Source: Mameliella sp. MMSF_3455 (lineage in GTDB: Bacteria > Pseudomonadota > Alphaproteobacteria > Rhodobacterales > Rhodobacteraceae). Taken from it: a stretch of 64,000 nt of DNA. The translations under genes and the position numbers were made by a program. The notes under the pieces are model-generated. The model was not told where the DNA came from, searched no databases, and was given only the letters and a program-made list of their open reading frames with translations. Below, in pieces: positions 18,008-26,311 of this stretch (position 1 is its first letter; every line of letters begins with the position of its first letter). The stretch lies in NCBI RefSeq assembly GCF_030733205.1, contig NZ_JASHJL010000009.1, positions 62,001-126,000 of the forward strand, in the 5' to 3' direction.

Positions 18008-19039
18008 ATGTCGCGTTGGTTTCTTGCCCTTCTGGTCTGCATGCTGCCCGCCGCCGGGCGGTCCGAGATCACCTGTGCCGAAATGCAGTCTGCGTTCCAT
18101 GTGCCGCCGCCACCTGACGCCGTGTCCGAGGACGCGGATGGCCCGCTGGGCTGTAGCCGCGAGGCGCTGGAGATGTTCGCGCTGAACACCGTGGCGGTGG
18201 CCGAGGCGGCGCCGGTGACGGATCTGTCCCAGCTGCATGGCGCATGGCTGGGAGACCTGGTGCTGCCTTACCTTTTGGGCATCACCGTACCGGGGCAGGA
18301 GGTGCTGGTCTTTGCCCCCGGTGACGCCCCGGACACGGTCAGGGTGACGCAATACTGGATGCGGGCGCTGACGATGCCCCATGCGCCGCTCTGGTCCGAC
18401 GAGGGGCAGTATGTGGGGATCGCCGCCGAGGCCACGCTGGAACCCGACGGCGACGGCCGCTTCAAGGTGGCGGATCTCGGCGAGTCGCTGCGCTATGGCA
18501 CGGTGCGATTCGAGGATCCGCGATCCTATGACCTGCTGGTGAAAACACAGCTCAATCATTTCGAACTGCCGTTTGCGCTGGGGCGGTCGGGCGACGTGCT
18601 GGTGCTGGAGGGGGCCCTGCGCGATCCGACCACGCTTGACCCCCGCGCCTACAAGCGCAGCTATACCCGCATCGCGCCCGAGGCGGCGGAACTGGCGCTG
18701 GCCACGGTGCTGACGTTTGAACTCAGCCAGTCCCGCTACATGGATTGCCTTGCGCACCAGATCACCGAGGGGCAGGGGCCTTTGTTCGATGCAGTGGGCG
18801 AGGGCGGCTTGCCGTCGCTCGAGCGTTTCGTGCGGGCCTCGGTGGGCGACGCGATGGTCTCCAACAGGCTGAGCAGCGAGTTGCGGGGCGCCACCGATGA
18901 GGCAGAGCGCAAGCGCCTCAGGAAAGCGTTGCGCGCCTCCGCAGAGACCCAGGTCGCACAGTACAATGACCCCGACCGGCGCGCCTTCATCGGGCGCATG
19001 GTGGAGGCCGCAGGCGGGTTCTGTCCGGATTTCTTCTGA
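18008..19039 (+). CDS. Hypothetical secreted protein
   Basis: The protein has 343 residues from the ATG at 18008, preceded by AAGGA. The N-terminus is a signal peptide ([18 protein letters not shown]). The mature protein has few Cys and no transmembrane segment. A repeated beta-strand character (residues 70-200) with segments such as [19 protein letters not shown] is followed by a helical C-terminal half. I do not recognise a family. It is divergent from cobT with about 120 bp between starts and convergent with the small secreted gene at 19046. Confidence 0.7.
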   Translation: MSRWFLALLVCMLPAAGRSEITCAEMQSAFHVPPPPDAVSEDADGPLGCSREALEMFALNTVAVAEAAPVTDLSQLHGAWLGDLVLPYLLGITVPGQEVLVFAPGDAPDTVRVTQYWMRALTMPHAPLWSDEGQYVGIAAEATLEPDGDGRFKVADLGESLRYGTVRFEDPRSYDLLVKTQLNHFELPFALGRSGDVLVLEGALRDPTTLDPRAYKRSYTRIAPEAAELALATVLTFELSQSRYMDCLAHQITEGQGPLFDAVGEGGLPSLERFVRASVGDAMVSNRLSSELRGATDEAERKRLRKALRASAETQVAQYNDPDRRAFIGRMVEAAGGFCPDFF

Positions 19040-19045
19040 GGCGGG

Positions 19046-19441
19046 TCAGCTCAGCAGCAGGGCAGAGCAGGGCCGCATGGCCCGCCGTGCCGCAGCGGCG
19101 GCGCGGCGCTTGCGATCGGGATCTGTGTGGAACGTTGCGATCTGCAGCAATTGCGCATGCGCCATCTTGGCGCGGATGCGCATGTCGAGGATCTGTGGCC
19201 CCGGCAGGCCCGAGCTGGGCGCGACCGTGTCCAGAAGCATTTCGAACATCGCGCGGCGGTCCTGCTCGGACTCTGCGCCGCCGCCGATCAGCCATCGGTG
19301 CTCCATCTCCGCGGAGGCGCGGCCGAGGCAGACGGCAAAGACCTGGGTCCTTTCGCGCGGTTCCTCGGTCAACGCCGCCAGGGGAAGGGCGCAAATGGAA
19401 AAGAGGCCAATGAGCCCCGAGAAAGTTTTCACACCGCTCAT
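19046..19441 (-). CDS. Small hypothetical secreted protein
   Basis: The protein has about 131 residues from ATG 19441 (MSGVKTFSGLIGLFSICA); an ATG at 19477 would add 12 residues. Neither has a strong ribosome-binding site. The first 25 residues look like a signal peptide ending near ALPLAALT. The mature part is alpha-helical with two Cys and many Arg/Ala residues (RKRRAAAAARRAM near the C-terminus). No family recognised. It lies between a secreted-protein gene and the repeat-peptide gene. Confidence 0.5.
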   Translation of the reverse strand: MSGVKTFSGLIGLFSICALPLAALTEEPRERTQVFAVCLGRASAEMEHRWLIGGGAESEQDRRAMFEMLLDTVAPSSGLPGPQILDMRIRAKMAHAQLLQIATFHTDPDRKRRAAAAARRAMRPCSALLLS

Positions 19442-19623
19442 AAAGCGTACGATAACACCAATTTTCCGCCCAATCATTAATCGATGGGAAAACTTTTCGA
19501 ATGGCCGCGCGATCCCTTGCGGGCATGGTTTTCCGGACCAGCGGGTTTTCCTGACCTGACGCCCCGGACAGGCAGGCGCTAGACCCGTGTCAGAACAACC
19601 GCTTAACGATTTGGAGAGATGCC

Positions 19624-19839
19624 ATGTCCACCGACAGCTTCGTTTTCAACCAGACCAACCAGATGACCAGCGGCGATGAAGTGGCCGTTCAGATCAATCA
19701 CAATCACCTCACCGCTGGTGACGAGGTGGCAGTTCAGATCAACCACAACCATCGCACGGAATTTCCCGGTGACAACTTTTTTCCCGGTGACAATTTTTTT
19801 CCCGGCGACAGTTTTGTCGCGGATGACTTCGCCTTCTGA
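19624..19839 (+). CDS. 71-residue repeat peptide, unknown function
   Basis: The ATG at 19624 has GGAGAG seven bases upstream and a very strong terminator 57 bp after the stop, so this is a well-formed single-gene unit. The product has no signal peptide, Cys, or membrane segment. It consists almost entirely of repeats: two 15-residue units with the core GDEVAVQINHNH (residues 16-30 and 31-45), then three hexapeptides FPGDNF, FPGDNF, FPGDSF (47-64), ending VADDFAF. The peptide is acidic, rich in Asn, Phe, Asp and Gly, with a His pair per unit. I know no family with this design; possibilities include a secreted matrix or bacteriocin-like peptide exported by a C-terminal signal, or a metal-binding peptide. 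Confidence 0.72.
   Translation: MSTDSFVFNQTNQMTSGDEVAVQINHNHLTAGDEVAVQINHNHRTEFPGDNFFPGDNFFPGDSFVADDFAF
19669..19815 (+). repeat. In-gene tandem repeats: 2 x 45 bp and 3 x 18 bp
   Basis: The units lie at 19669-19713 and 19714-19758 (15 codons each) and at 19762-19779, 19780-19797, 19798-19815 (6 codons each, core TTTCCCGGTGACAA). Most differences between copies are at third codon positions, so the encoded repeats are kept while the DNA drifts. This argues for selection on the peptide rather than recent slippage alone. Confidence 0.85.
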
Positions 19840-19895
19840 CGCAGGGCGGGCGCTGTGCCGCGCGGCTTTGAAACGAATTGGATTTGCCCGAAAAG

Positions 19896-19934
19896 AAAAA
19901 GGCCGTCCGGAATGCCCCGGACGGCCTTTTTTTT
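19896..19934. terminator. Strong bidirectional rho-independent terminator
   Basis: A perfect 15 bp stem (AAAAAGGCCGTCCGG at 19896-19910, its complement at 19917-19931) with a 6 nt loop is followed by eight T on the plus strand and preceded by A-rich sequence, which gives a T-tract on the minus strand. It lies between the repeat-peptide gene and convergent cobS, so it probably serves both. Confidence 0.95.
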
Positions 19935-19964
19935 GTGGGTGTCGTCGGTGAGAACGCGTCGCTG

Positions 19965-20951
19965 TTACACTAGGCTGAGGCTGGCCGCGCTTTCCGGCAG
20001 TTCCTCGTCAAAGCAGCGCTGGTAGAACTCGGCCACGGTCTGGCGCTCCAGCTCGTCGCATTTGTTCAGGAAGGACACGCGGAAGGCATAGCCGACGTTG
20101 CGGAAGATCTCGGCATTGGTGGCCCAGGCGATCACGGTCCGCGGGCTCATCACGGTCGACAATTCGCCGTTCATGAAGGCGCGGCGGGTGAAATCTGCCA
20201 CCGTCACCATCTGGCGGATCGTCTTGCGGCCCTTCTCGGTGTTGTAGTGGGGCGCCTTGCTGAGGACGATGTTGGTTTCCGCGTCGATCGACAGATAGTT
20301 CAGCGTCGCCACGAGGCTCCAGCGGTCCATTTGGCCCTGGTTGATCTGCTGGGTGCCGTGATAGAGGCCGGTGGTGTCGCCCAGGCCCACGGTGTTCGAC
20401 GTCGCGAAGATGCGGAAATACTTGTGCGGGGTGATGACCTCGTTCTGGTCCAGAAGGGTCAGCTTGCCGTCGGTTTCCAGAACCCGCTGGATCACGAACA
20501 TCACGTCCGCGCGACCCGCGTCGTATTCGTCAAACACGATGGCCGTGGGGTTGCGCAGGGCCCAGGGCAGGATGCCTTCCTGGAACTGCGTGACCTGCTT
20601 GCCGTCCACCAGCTTGATCGCGTCCTTGCCGATCAGGTCGATCCGGGAGATGTGGCTGTCGAGGTTCACGCGGACCGCGGGCCAGTTCAGGCGCGCGGCA
20701 ACCTGTTCGATGTGAGTCGATTTGCCGGTGCCGTGATAGCCCTGGATCATCACGCGGCGGTTGTTGCGAAAGCCCGCAAGGATCGCCAGCGTCGTGTCCG
20801 GGTCGAATTTGTACGTGGAATCGAGATCCGGAACACGGTCGGTCCGGTCGGGAAAACCGTGTACGATCATGTCCGTATCGATGCCAAAGACTTCACGGAC
20901 AGAGATTTCCTCGGTCGGTTTCGCGTTGATATCGATCATGCCGTCCGCCAT
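19965..20951 (-). CDS. cobS: Cobaltochelatase AAA+ subunit CobS
   Basis: CobS is the ATPase partner of CobT that drives cobalt insertion by CobN in the aerobic vitamin B12 pathway. The protein has 328 residues from ATG 20951 ([11 protein letters not shown]); a GTG three codons upstream is also possible. Walker A is GYHGTGKS, Walker [11 protein letters not shown], and sensor 1 is [10 protein letters not shown]. The N-terminal CobS_N region (SVREVFGID) is present. It is divergent from the ECF sigma-factor gene with only 92 bp between start codons. Confidence 0.95.
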   Translation of the reverse strand: MADGMIDINAKPTEEISVREVFGIDTDMIVHGFPDRTDRVPDLDSTYKFDPDTTLAILAGFRNNRRVMIQGYHGTGKSTHIEQVAARLNWPAVRVNLDSHISRIDLIGKDAIKLVDGKQVTQFQEGILPWALRNPTAIVFDEYDAGRADVMFVIQRVLETDGKLTLLDQNEVITPHKYFRIFATSNTVGLGDTTGLYHGTQQINQGQMDRWSLVATLNYLSIDAETNIVLSKAPHYNTEKGRKTIRQMVTVADFTRRAFMNGELSTVMSPRTVIAWATNAEIFRNVGYAFRVSFLNKCDELERQTVAEFYQRCFDEELPESAASLSLV

Positions 20952-21043
20952 TGTTCCCACGTCCCTCTGTCAAAGCTCGAATGCTTCGCGTTAGGTGCAA
21001 CATATCTTCAGGAGTGGCAAGAGGAAGTGGTGAGACGATCCCT

Positions 21044-21595
21044 ATGACCGCGCAGGACGAAATCGAAGCCCTGTTGGGCCGGGTGGCGGGCGGCGATCGT
21101 GGCGCCTTTCGCAGGCTCTACGCCGCGATGGCCCCGCGTCTTTATGGCCTCGCCCTGCGGATCCTGCGCGATGAAATCTTGGCACAGGACATCCTGGAAG
21201 AGGTTTTTGTCAGGGTGTGGAAGGCGGCGGGCCAGTATCGCGGCGCCCTGGCGGCGCCCGAAACCTGGCTGGTGACGATCACGCGCGATGCGGCCATCGC
21301 GCGGCTGGGGGAAGAGCGGGCGGCGGGCCGCATGGTCGGGCTGCTGGAGATCACGGAGCGTCTTTATGCCACGCGCCCGGATGCCGAGGACCTGGCCGGA
21401 ATGCGCGAGGAGGCCCGCGCGCTGGAGGTCTGCCTGCGCGAACTGCCGCGCGCCCGGGCCGACATGTTGCGCCACGCCTATCTCTACGGTGCGACCTACG
21501 ATGACCTGGCCAAGGGGGCGGGGACGTCGAAACACGCTTTGCGCGCGGCGGTGCGGACCGATCTTGTCCAGGTGCGGGAGTGCCTGAGCGGATGA
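21044..21595 (+). CDS. ECF-type RNA polymerase sigma factor
   Basis: The protein has 183 residues. ATG 21044 is chosen because the upstream frame overlaps the cobS start and lacks homology. Region 2 is recognisable (YAAMAPRLYGLALRILRDEILAQDILEEVFVRVWKAA type helix pair, written here in part) and region 4 ends with YLYGATYDDLAKGAGTSKHA, a helix-turn-helix. The stop overlaps the start of the anti-sigma gene (ATGA), which indicates translational coupling. It is an extracytoplasmic-function factor of the sigma-K/RskA type; its target promoters are unknown, but autoregulation is usual. Confidence 0.9.
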   Translation: MTAQDEIEALLGRVAGGDRGAFRRLYAAMAPRLYGLALRILRDEILAQDILEEVFVRVWKAAGQYRGALAAPETWLVTITRDAAIARLGEERAAGRMVGLLEITERLYATRPDAEDLAGMREEARALEVCLRELPRARADMLRHAYLYGATYDDLAKGAGTSKHALRAAVRTDLVQVRECLSG

Positions 21596-22275
21596 ACGCC
21601 CGGCTGGACACCGAACTGCCCGGTGGTGCCGAGGCGGGGGCGGCCGAGTATTCTCTGGGATTGATGCCCAAGGAAGAGATCGCCGCCTTCGAGGCTGAGC
21701 TGGCCCATGATGCGGACCTGCAGCAGGACGTGGCGGCCTGGACGGCGTATTTCGCCAGTTTCACCGACATGATTCCCGCTGAAACGCCGCCACCGCAAGT
21801 GCTGCGCCGGATCGAGGGTCAGGTCTTTGGCGTCGAGGACCGTCGCCCGGTCTGGCGGCAGGTTCTGCCCTATCTCGTGGGTGCTGTGGCCGGGGCCGCG
21901 ATTGCCTGGGCCGTGCTGTGGTCGGGGCTGTTGGAGACCAAGGCACCCGCCTTGGGCGCGGACCTCTCCGAGCCGGAGGGGGACCTTGTGCTGAGCACGC
22001 GGTTTGCACCGGTCACGGGCGTGCTGACCGTGACCCTGCAGGCGGGTGGTGCGGGCGAGGGAAGGGTGCTGGAACTGTGGCTGCTGCCCGAAGAGGGCGC
22101 GCCGGTTTCCTTGGCGCTGTTGCGTGGCGCGGAGACACTGGTGGCCGTCCCGCCGGCGCTTGTGGACAGGCTGGACGGGGCCCGGCTGGGGGTGTCGGAA
22201 GAACAGCCCGGCGGGTCGCCCGACGGCATGCCCTCGGGCGATCTTCGTGCGGAGGGGGTTCTGGCCGGGGACTAG
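21592..22275 (+). CDS. Membrane anti-sigma factor (RskA-type)
   Basis: The protein has 227 residues, with its ATG overlapping the sigma-factor stop by 4 bp. The cytosolic N-terminus (about 1-85) with EYSLGLMPKEEIAAFEAEL matches the RskA-type anti-sigma domain. One transmembrane helix follows (VLPYLVGAVAGAAIAWAVLW, about 86-106). The periplasmic C-terminal domain contains LTVTLQAGG and LWLLPEEGAPVSL, typical of RskA C-terminal domains. It presumably sequesters the ECF factor until a periplasmic signal releases it. No zinc-binding HxxxCxxC motif is present, so it is not of the ZAS type. Confidence 0.88.
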   Translation: MNARLDTELPGGAEAGAAEYSLGLMPKEEIAAFEAELAHDADLQQDVAAWTAYFASFTDMIPAETPPPQVLRRIEGQVFGVEDRRPVWRQVLPYLVGAVAGAAIAWAVLWSGLLETKAPALGADLSEPEGDLVLSTRFAPVTGVLTVTLQAGGAGEGRVLELWLLPEEGAPVSLALLRGAETLVAVPPALVDRLDGARLGVSEEQPGGSPDGMPSGDLRAEGVLAGD

Positions 22276-22386
22276 TGGCGCGCCCGGGTTGCCACGCAGG
22301 CAGGACAACCGCCCGTGCGGGGTTGTGCCCGTCGCGCGCGGCGCCTAACCCTTTGTGGTGATAAAGGTTTGCATTGGAGAACCGTA

Positions 22387-22821
22387 ATGGTCCGCTCGTT
22401 CAAGTCCGCCCTGGCCGTGGCCGCCCTGACACTGGCCGGTACGCTGCCTGCCGCAGCCCAGCAGGGGATTGTCGAAGTCCCGGTCAACAAGGGCTTTGTG
22501 GTCAACGAGCTGAACTGGAACAGCGCTCTCGGCAAGATCGAATTCGCCTGGGCCGTGCTGGACATCCGGGGTGTGGCCCATGTCTGCGGTGCCAGCAGCG
22601 CTTCGACCAGCTTTGCCCATCGCAACACCAAGACCGCCTTTCGCAAGGGCTGGGTCAAGGTGGGCGATGTCAAGGTGATGAAGAACCTCAGCTTTTTCAC
22701 CCGGGCGCCGCGCAAAGCCGACCTGTCCACGGTCAAGGCGCGCTGCAAACCGCTGTCGGGCAATTCCGGCAAAGGCAAGAAATTCCTGCTGGGGTTCGAT
22801 CCGGTGCGCGTTCGCCTGTAA
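22387..22821 (+). CDS. Small secreted hypothetical protein
   Basis: The protein has 144 residues from the ATG at 22387, with GGAGA eight bases upstream. The signal peptide FKSALAVAALTLAGTLPAAAQ is clear. The mature basic domain (about 120 residues) contains two Cys and ends in GKKFLLGFDPVRVRL. It lies 111 bp downstream of the anti-sigma gene in the same direction and may belong to the ECF regulon (inference from position). No family recognised. Confidence 0.7.
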   Translation: MVRSFKSALAVAALTLAGTLPAAAQQGIVEVPVNKGFVVNELNWNSALGKIEFAWAVLDIRGVAHVCGASSASTSFAHRNTKTAFRKGWVKVGDVKVMKNLSFFTRAPRKADLSTVKARCKPLSGNSGKGKKFLLGFDPVRVRL

Positions 22822-22931
22822 TCAGTTCTGCGGATCGCAACCAGTTAAAGGGCTTGGCAGTTTTGCCTCGCCCGGATGGATTGCGGCGCTTATAACGGCG
22901 TCGTGACGCCCGCCAACGCAAGGAGATCCCC

Positions 22932-23714
22932 ATGGCCGGAGAGCTGTCCCCGATCGACAAGGCCAAGTACGCCGCCGCGAAACAGGCTGCAACGCTGGTG
23001 GAATCGGGCATGCGGGTCGGGCTGGGCACGGGATCGACCGCGGCCTGGCTGGTGCGGTGCCTGGGTGAGCTGGTGCGCGAGGAGGGGCTGCGGTTTCGTG
23101 GCGTGCCGACCTCGACCCGCACCGCAGAGCTGGCCCGCGACGTCGGCATCGAGGTGGTTTCGCTGGACGAGGCGCGCTGGCTGGATCTCACCATCGACGG
23201 CGCGGATGAGTTCGACGGCGACCTGAACCTGATCAAGGGCGGCGGCGGCGCGTTGTTGCAGGAAAAGATCGTGGCCACGGCCAGCGACCAGATGGTCGTC
23301 ATCGCCGATGCCGCCAAAGAGGTGGAAAGGCTGGGAAATTTCCCTCTGCCGGTCGAGGTGATCCCCTTTGGCTGGCAGACCACGCAGGCGCTGATCGAGG
23401 AGACGCTTGTCTCGATGGATGTCATGGGGCGCCGCACGACGCTGCGGATGAACGGCGAGCGGCCCTTCGTGACCGACGAGGGAAATCACATCCTGGACCT
23501 GCACCTGAGCCGGATCGGCAATGCCCGGCAACTGGCGATGGTGCTGAACCAGATCCCCGGCGTGGTCGAGAACGGGCTGTTCATCGACATCTGCGACAAG
23601 GTCATCATCGGGCATGGTGACGGGCGGGTCGAAACCCGTGACATAAACGCCGGAACGGTGAGCGAAAACCAGCTGGATTTGGTCGAGGACGACAACATCT
23701 TTCGCGACATCTGA
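22932..23714 (+). CDS. rpiA: Ribose-5-phosphate isomerase A
   Basis: RpiA interconverts ribose-5-phosphate and ribulose-5-phosphate in the pentose phosphate pathway. The protein has 260 residues, with AAGGAGA upstream of ATG 22932. Signature segments are visible: GLGTGSTAAWLV (phosphate-binding), TIDGADEFDGDLNLIKGGGGAL (catalytic Asp and Lys), and KEVERLGNFPLPVEVIPFG. Cytosolic and monocistronic. Confidence 0.96.
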   Translation: MAGELSPIDKAKYAAAKQAATLVESGMRVGLGTGSTAAWLVRCLGELVREEGLRFRGVPTSTRTAELARDVGIEVVSLDEARWLDLTIDGADEFDGDLNLIKGGGGALLQEKIVATASDQMVVIADAAKEVERLGNFPLPVEVIPFGWQTTQALIEETLVSMDVMGRRTTLRMNGERPFVTDEGNHILDLHLSRIGNARQLAMVLNQIPGVVENGLFIDICDKVIIGHGDGRVETRDINAGTVSENQLDLVEDDNIFRDI

Positions 23715-23734
23715 CCGGGCTCTGAAGGGCGGAA

Positions 23735-23794
23735 ACTGAACCGTTCAGTCTGTACGTTTTGTACAAAACGTACAGCGTTTTCAGCATTTCGTAC
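23735..23794. promoter_or_regulatory. Tandem palindromes with periodic GTAC cores
   Basis: Two palindromes abut. ACTGAAC-C-GTTCAGT occupies 23735-23749 and a perfect 26 bp palindrome occupies 23750-23775. Within and after the second, GTAC recurs at 23752, 23761, 23770 (exactly every 9 bp) and 23791. It lies between the convergent genes rpiA and sulP, so no promoter is needed there. The 26 bp unit could fold as an 11 bp stem with a GTAC loop and serve as a terminator of rpiA, or be a protein-binding site. Confidence 0.6.
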
Positions 23795-23861
23795 AAGGCG
23801 GCAGGATTTCGTTAACCCCTGTGCCGGGCGATCACCGGGCAGGGCGCAGGCAAGCGGCGCG

Positions 23862-25124
23862 TCAGCGGTCGCGCGGGTGCCAGTCGGCGGGCGGCACGTC
23901 GCGTCGTGCCAGCCGCAGCGCGAGGCCAAGTCCCACGCCGACGGCAATGGCAACGGTCAGGTCGGTCAGCACCGTCAGCACCAGCGTCAGCAGCAAGAGC
24001 GCGACGTCGGAGGGACGTTCGGACAGGTAGCCGCGCCACTTGTGCGGCTCGGACATGTTCCAGGCCGTCAGGATCAGCAGGCCCGCCAGCGCGGGCATGG
24101 CCATGCCGCCGGCCAGCGGAGCGGCGACGAACATCACCACGAGGATCGTCAGCGCATGGACCAGACCGGCGACCGGGGTGCGGCCTCCGGCGCGGACGTT
24201 GGTGGCGGTGCGGGCGATGGCGCCGGTGACCGGCAGCCCGGCAAAGAGCGACGAGCCGATGTTGGCGGCGCCCTGGGCCAGCATCTCGGCGTTGGGGCGG
24301 TGGCGGCCGTCGATCATGCGGTCCGCGACCATCGCCGAGAGCAGCGACTCGATCCCGGCGAGGAAGGCGATGACAAAGGCCGAGGGCAGCAGTTCCGTGA
24401 CCCGGGCGAGCGTGATCTCTGGCAGGGTGGGGGCGGGCAGTGCCCGGGGCAGGGCGCCGAAACGGCTGGTGATGCTGTCGACCGGCAGGGCCATGACCGC
24501 GACCACGGCCGAGACCGCGCCCACGGCAAGGATCAGCCCCGGAAAGCGGGGCCAGACCCGGCGCAGGGCCACGATCAGCCCCATCGTCGCAAGGCCCGAG
24601 GCCAGCGCAGCGGTGTTCACCGTCTCGCGCGCCGCCCAGAGCGCGGCGAGCTTGGGCAGGAATTCCGCCGGGACCTCCTCTATCGTCAGGCCGAAGAGAT
24701 CCTTGAGTTGGCTGGTGGCGATGATGATGGCGATGCCGATGGTGAACCCGTTGATGACGGGCTCTGGCACCAGGGCGATCAACCGTCCGGCGCGCAGGAC
24801 GCCGGCCACCAGCAGGATCACCCCCGCCATGAGCGTCGCGAGCACCAGACCGTCGTAGCCATGCTGGGCGATGGTGGCGAAGACCACCACGATGAAGGCG
24901 CCCGTCGGCCCGCCGATCTGCACCCGGCTGCCGCCCAGTGCCGAGACGACAAGACCGCCGATGATCGCCGTGACCAGACCGCTGGCCGGATCTGCGCCCG
25001 AGGCGATGGCAATGGCCAGGCTGAGCGGCAGGGCGACCATCGCCACGGTCACGCCGGCCAGCGCGTCGCGCGTCAGATCGGCCCGCGTATAGCCGGGCAG
25101 GGTGGTCAGCAGCTTGGGCTTCAT
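23862..25124 (-). CDS. SulP-family anion permease without STAS domain
   Basis: The protein has 420 residues from ATG 25124 (MKPKLLTTLPGYTRADLTRD); further upstream in-frame sequence looks non-coding. It is a polytopic inner-membrane SLC26/SulP carrier for sulfate, bicarbonate or dicarboxylates. Typical segments are DALAGVTVAMVALPLSLAIA, GGSRVQIGGPTGAFIVV and GLPVTGAIARTATNVRAGGRT. The chain stops after the last membrane helices, so the cytosolic STAS domain of longer SulP proteins is missing, as in several short bacterial forms. The gene follows a Ca/Na exchanger gene (62 bp upstream) in the same direction. Confidence 0.9.
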   Translation of the reverse strand: MKPKLLTTLPGYTRADLTRDALAGVTVAMVALPLSLAIAIASGADPASGLVTAIIGGLVVSALGGSRVQIGGPTGAFIVVVFATIAQHGYDGLVLATLMAGVILLVAGVLRAGRLIALVPEPVINGFTIGIAIIIATSQLKDLFGLTIEEVPAEFLPKLAALWAARETVNTAALASGLATMGLIVALRRVWPRFPGLILAVGAVSAVVAVMALPVDSITSRFGALPRALPAPTLPEITLARVTELLPSAFVIAFLAGIESLLSAMVADRMIDGRHRPNAEMLAQGAANIGSSLFAGLPVTGAIARTATNVRAGGRTPVAGLVHALTILVVMFVAAPLAGGMAMPALAGLLILTAWNMSEPHKWRGYLSERPSDVALLLLTLVLTVLTDLTVAIAVGVGLGLALRLARRDVPPADWHPRDR

Positions 25125-25186
25125 GGGCAAATGGCTACGCCTGCCGGGGTGGGGCTGGCAATGGACCTGTGGTCGCAGCCGCGCGG

Positions 25187-26143
25187 TCAGGCCTGCAGGA
25201 TGAGCCATCCCAGGTAGGCCGCGTAGCCTGCCAGCAGCACCGCGCCCTCCCGGCGCGAGATGCGGGCGCCGGTCACGGCGAAGACCAGCAGCAGCAGGGT
25301 GGTGGCCAGCATCACCCAGACGTCAAACCCCATGACCTGCGCGGGCACGGCGATGGGCGTCACCAGCGCGGTCACGCCGAGGATGCCCAGCAGGTTGAAG
25401 ATGTTGCTGCCGATGATGTTGCCGAAGGCGACGTCTCCCTCGCCCTTGCGCACCGCCATGATCGAGGTGACGAGTTCCGGCGCAGAGGTGCCGATGGCGA
25501 CGATGGTCAGCCCGATCAGGGTTTCCGAGACACCGGCCGCCGCCGCCAGGCCCACGGCGCCCTCGACAAGGAAGCGCGCGCCGAGGATCGTCAGGCCGAG
25601 CCCCGCCAGCGCGGTGAGGGCGGATGGCAGGATCCGCGCGGGGCGGGCGGGCAAGAGGTCGGCCTCGGCCATGTAGACCTGTCCCGCCTTCGAGGCGCGG
25701 CGTCTTTCGGCGATGAGCGTGCCGGCAAGGTAGGCGGACAGGACCGCGACGAAAACGCCGCCGGCGATGCGGCCGACCTCTGCCTGCGCCAGCGCGATGA
25801 TGCCAAGCCCGGTGGCCACCAGCAGCATGGTCCCGTCACGCATCAGCGCCCGCCGGTCGACCGCGATGGCGCCGACCAGGGCGGCGATCCCGAGGATCAG
25901 GAGGACATTGCCGATATTGCTGCCCAGCACGTTGCCGACCGCGATGCCCGGCGCCCCGGAGAGCGCGGCCTGCAGGCTGGTCACGAGTTCGGGAGAGGAG
26001 GTGCCGAAGCCGACCAGCGTCAGGCCGATCACCATCGGCGGCACGCGCAGGACGCGGGCGACCGCGACGGCGCCGCGCACCAGCAGGTCGCCGCCGGCGA
26101 TCATCGCCAGCAGGCCGATGCCGATATACAATGCGTCCATCAT
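25187..26143 (-). CDS. Calcium/sodium antiporter, CaCA family (YrbG-like)
   Basis: The protein has 318 residues and about ten transmembrane helices in two inverted halves. The duplicated alpha-repeat motifs are clear: GFGTSSPELVTS with GNVLGSNIGNVLLI, and AIGTSAPELVTS with GNIIGSNIFNLLGI. Start ATG 26143 has GGAG upstream; the long open frame that continues beyond this is antisense to the glutathione reductase gene. It probably exports Ca2+ in exchange for Na+ or H+. It may be co-transcribed with the SulP gene. Confidence 0.93.
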   Translation of the reverse strand: MMDALYIGIGLLAMIAGGDLLVRGAVAVARVLRVPPMVIGLTLVGFGTSSPELVTSLQAALSGAPGIAVGNVLGSNIGNVLLILGIAALVGAIAVDRRALMRDGTMLLVATGLGIIALAQAEVGRIAGGVFVAVLSAYLAGTLIAERRRASKAGQVYMAEADLLPARPARILPSALTALAGLGLTILGARFLVEGAVGLAAAAGVSETLIGLTIVAIGTSAPELVTSIMAVRKGEGDVAFGNIIGSNIFNLLGILGVTALVTPIAVPAQVMGFDVWVMLATTLLLLVFAVTGARISRREGAVLLAGYAAYLGWLILQA

Positions 26144-26311
26144 TCCGCGCTCCGTCGGGCTGATAGGGGGCCGTGATGCCAATCTCGGGCGCGCGTCCCG
26201 GCGCGTCAAGGTCGCCCGCAGGCGGACAGCCCGTGGCGGGGGTGAAACGTTGTCTGGTCTTCGCGGGATGGCTGTGAAATACCTTGTCCCGCGGAAATGC
26301 AGGAGCGATGG

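Noticed and set aside
21044-22821. EcfG-type general stress promoter (GGAAC-N16/17-CGTT) for the sigma operon
   Set aside because: No convincing match upstream of the sigma, anti-sigma or secreted gene.
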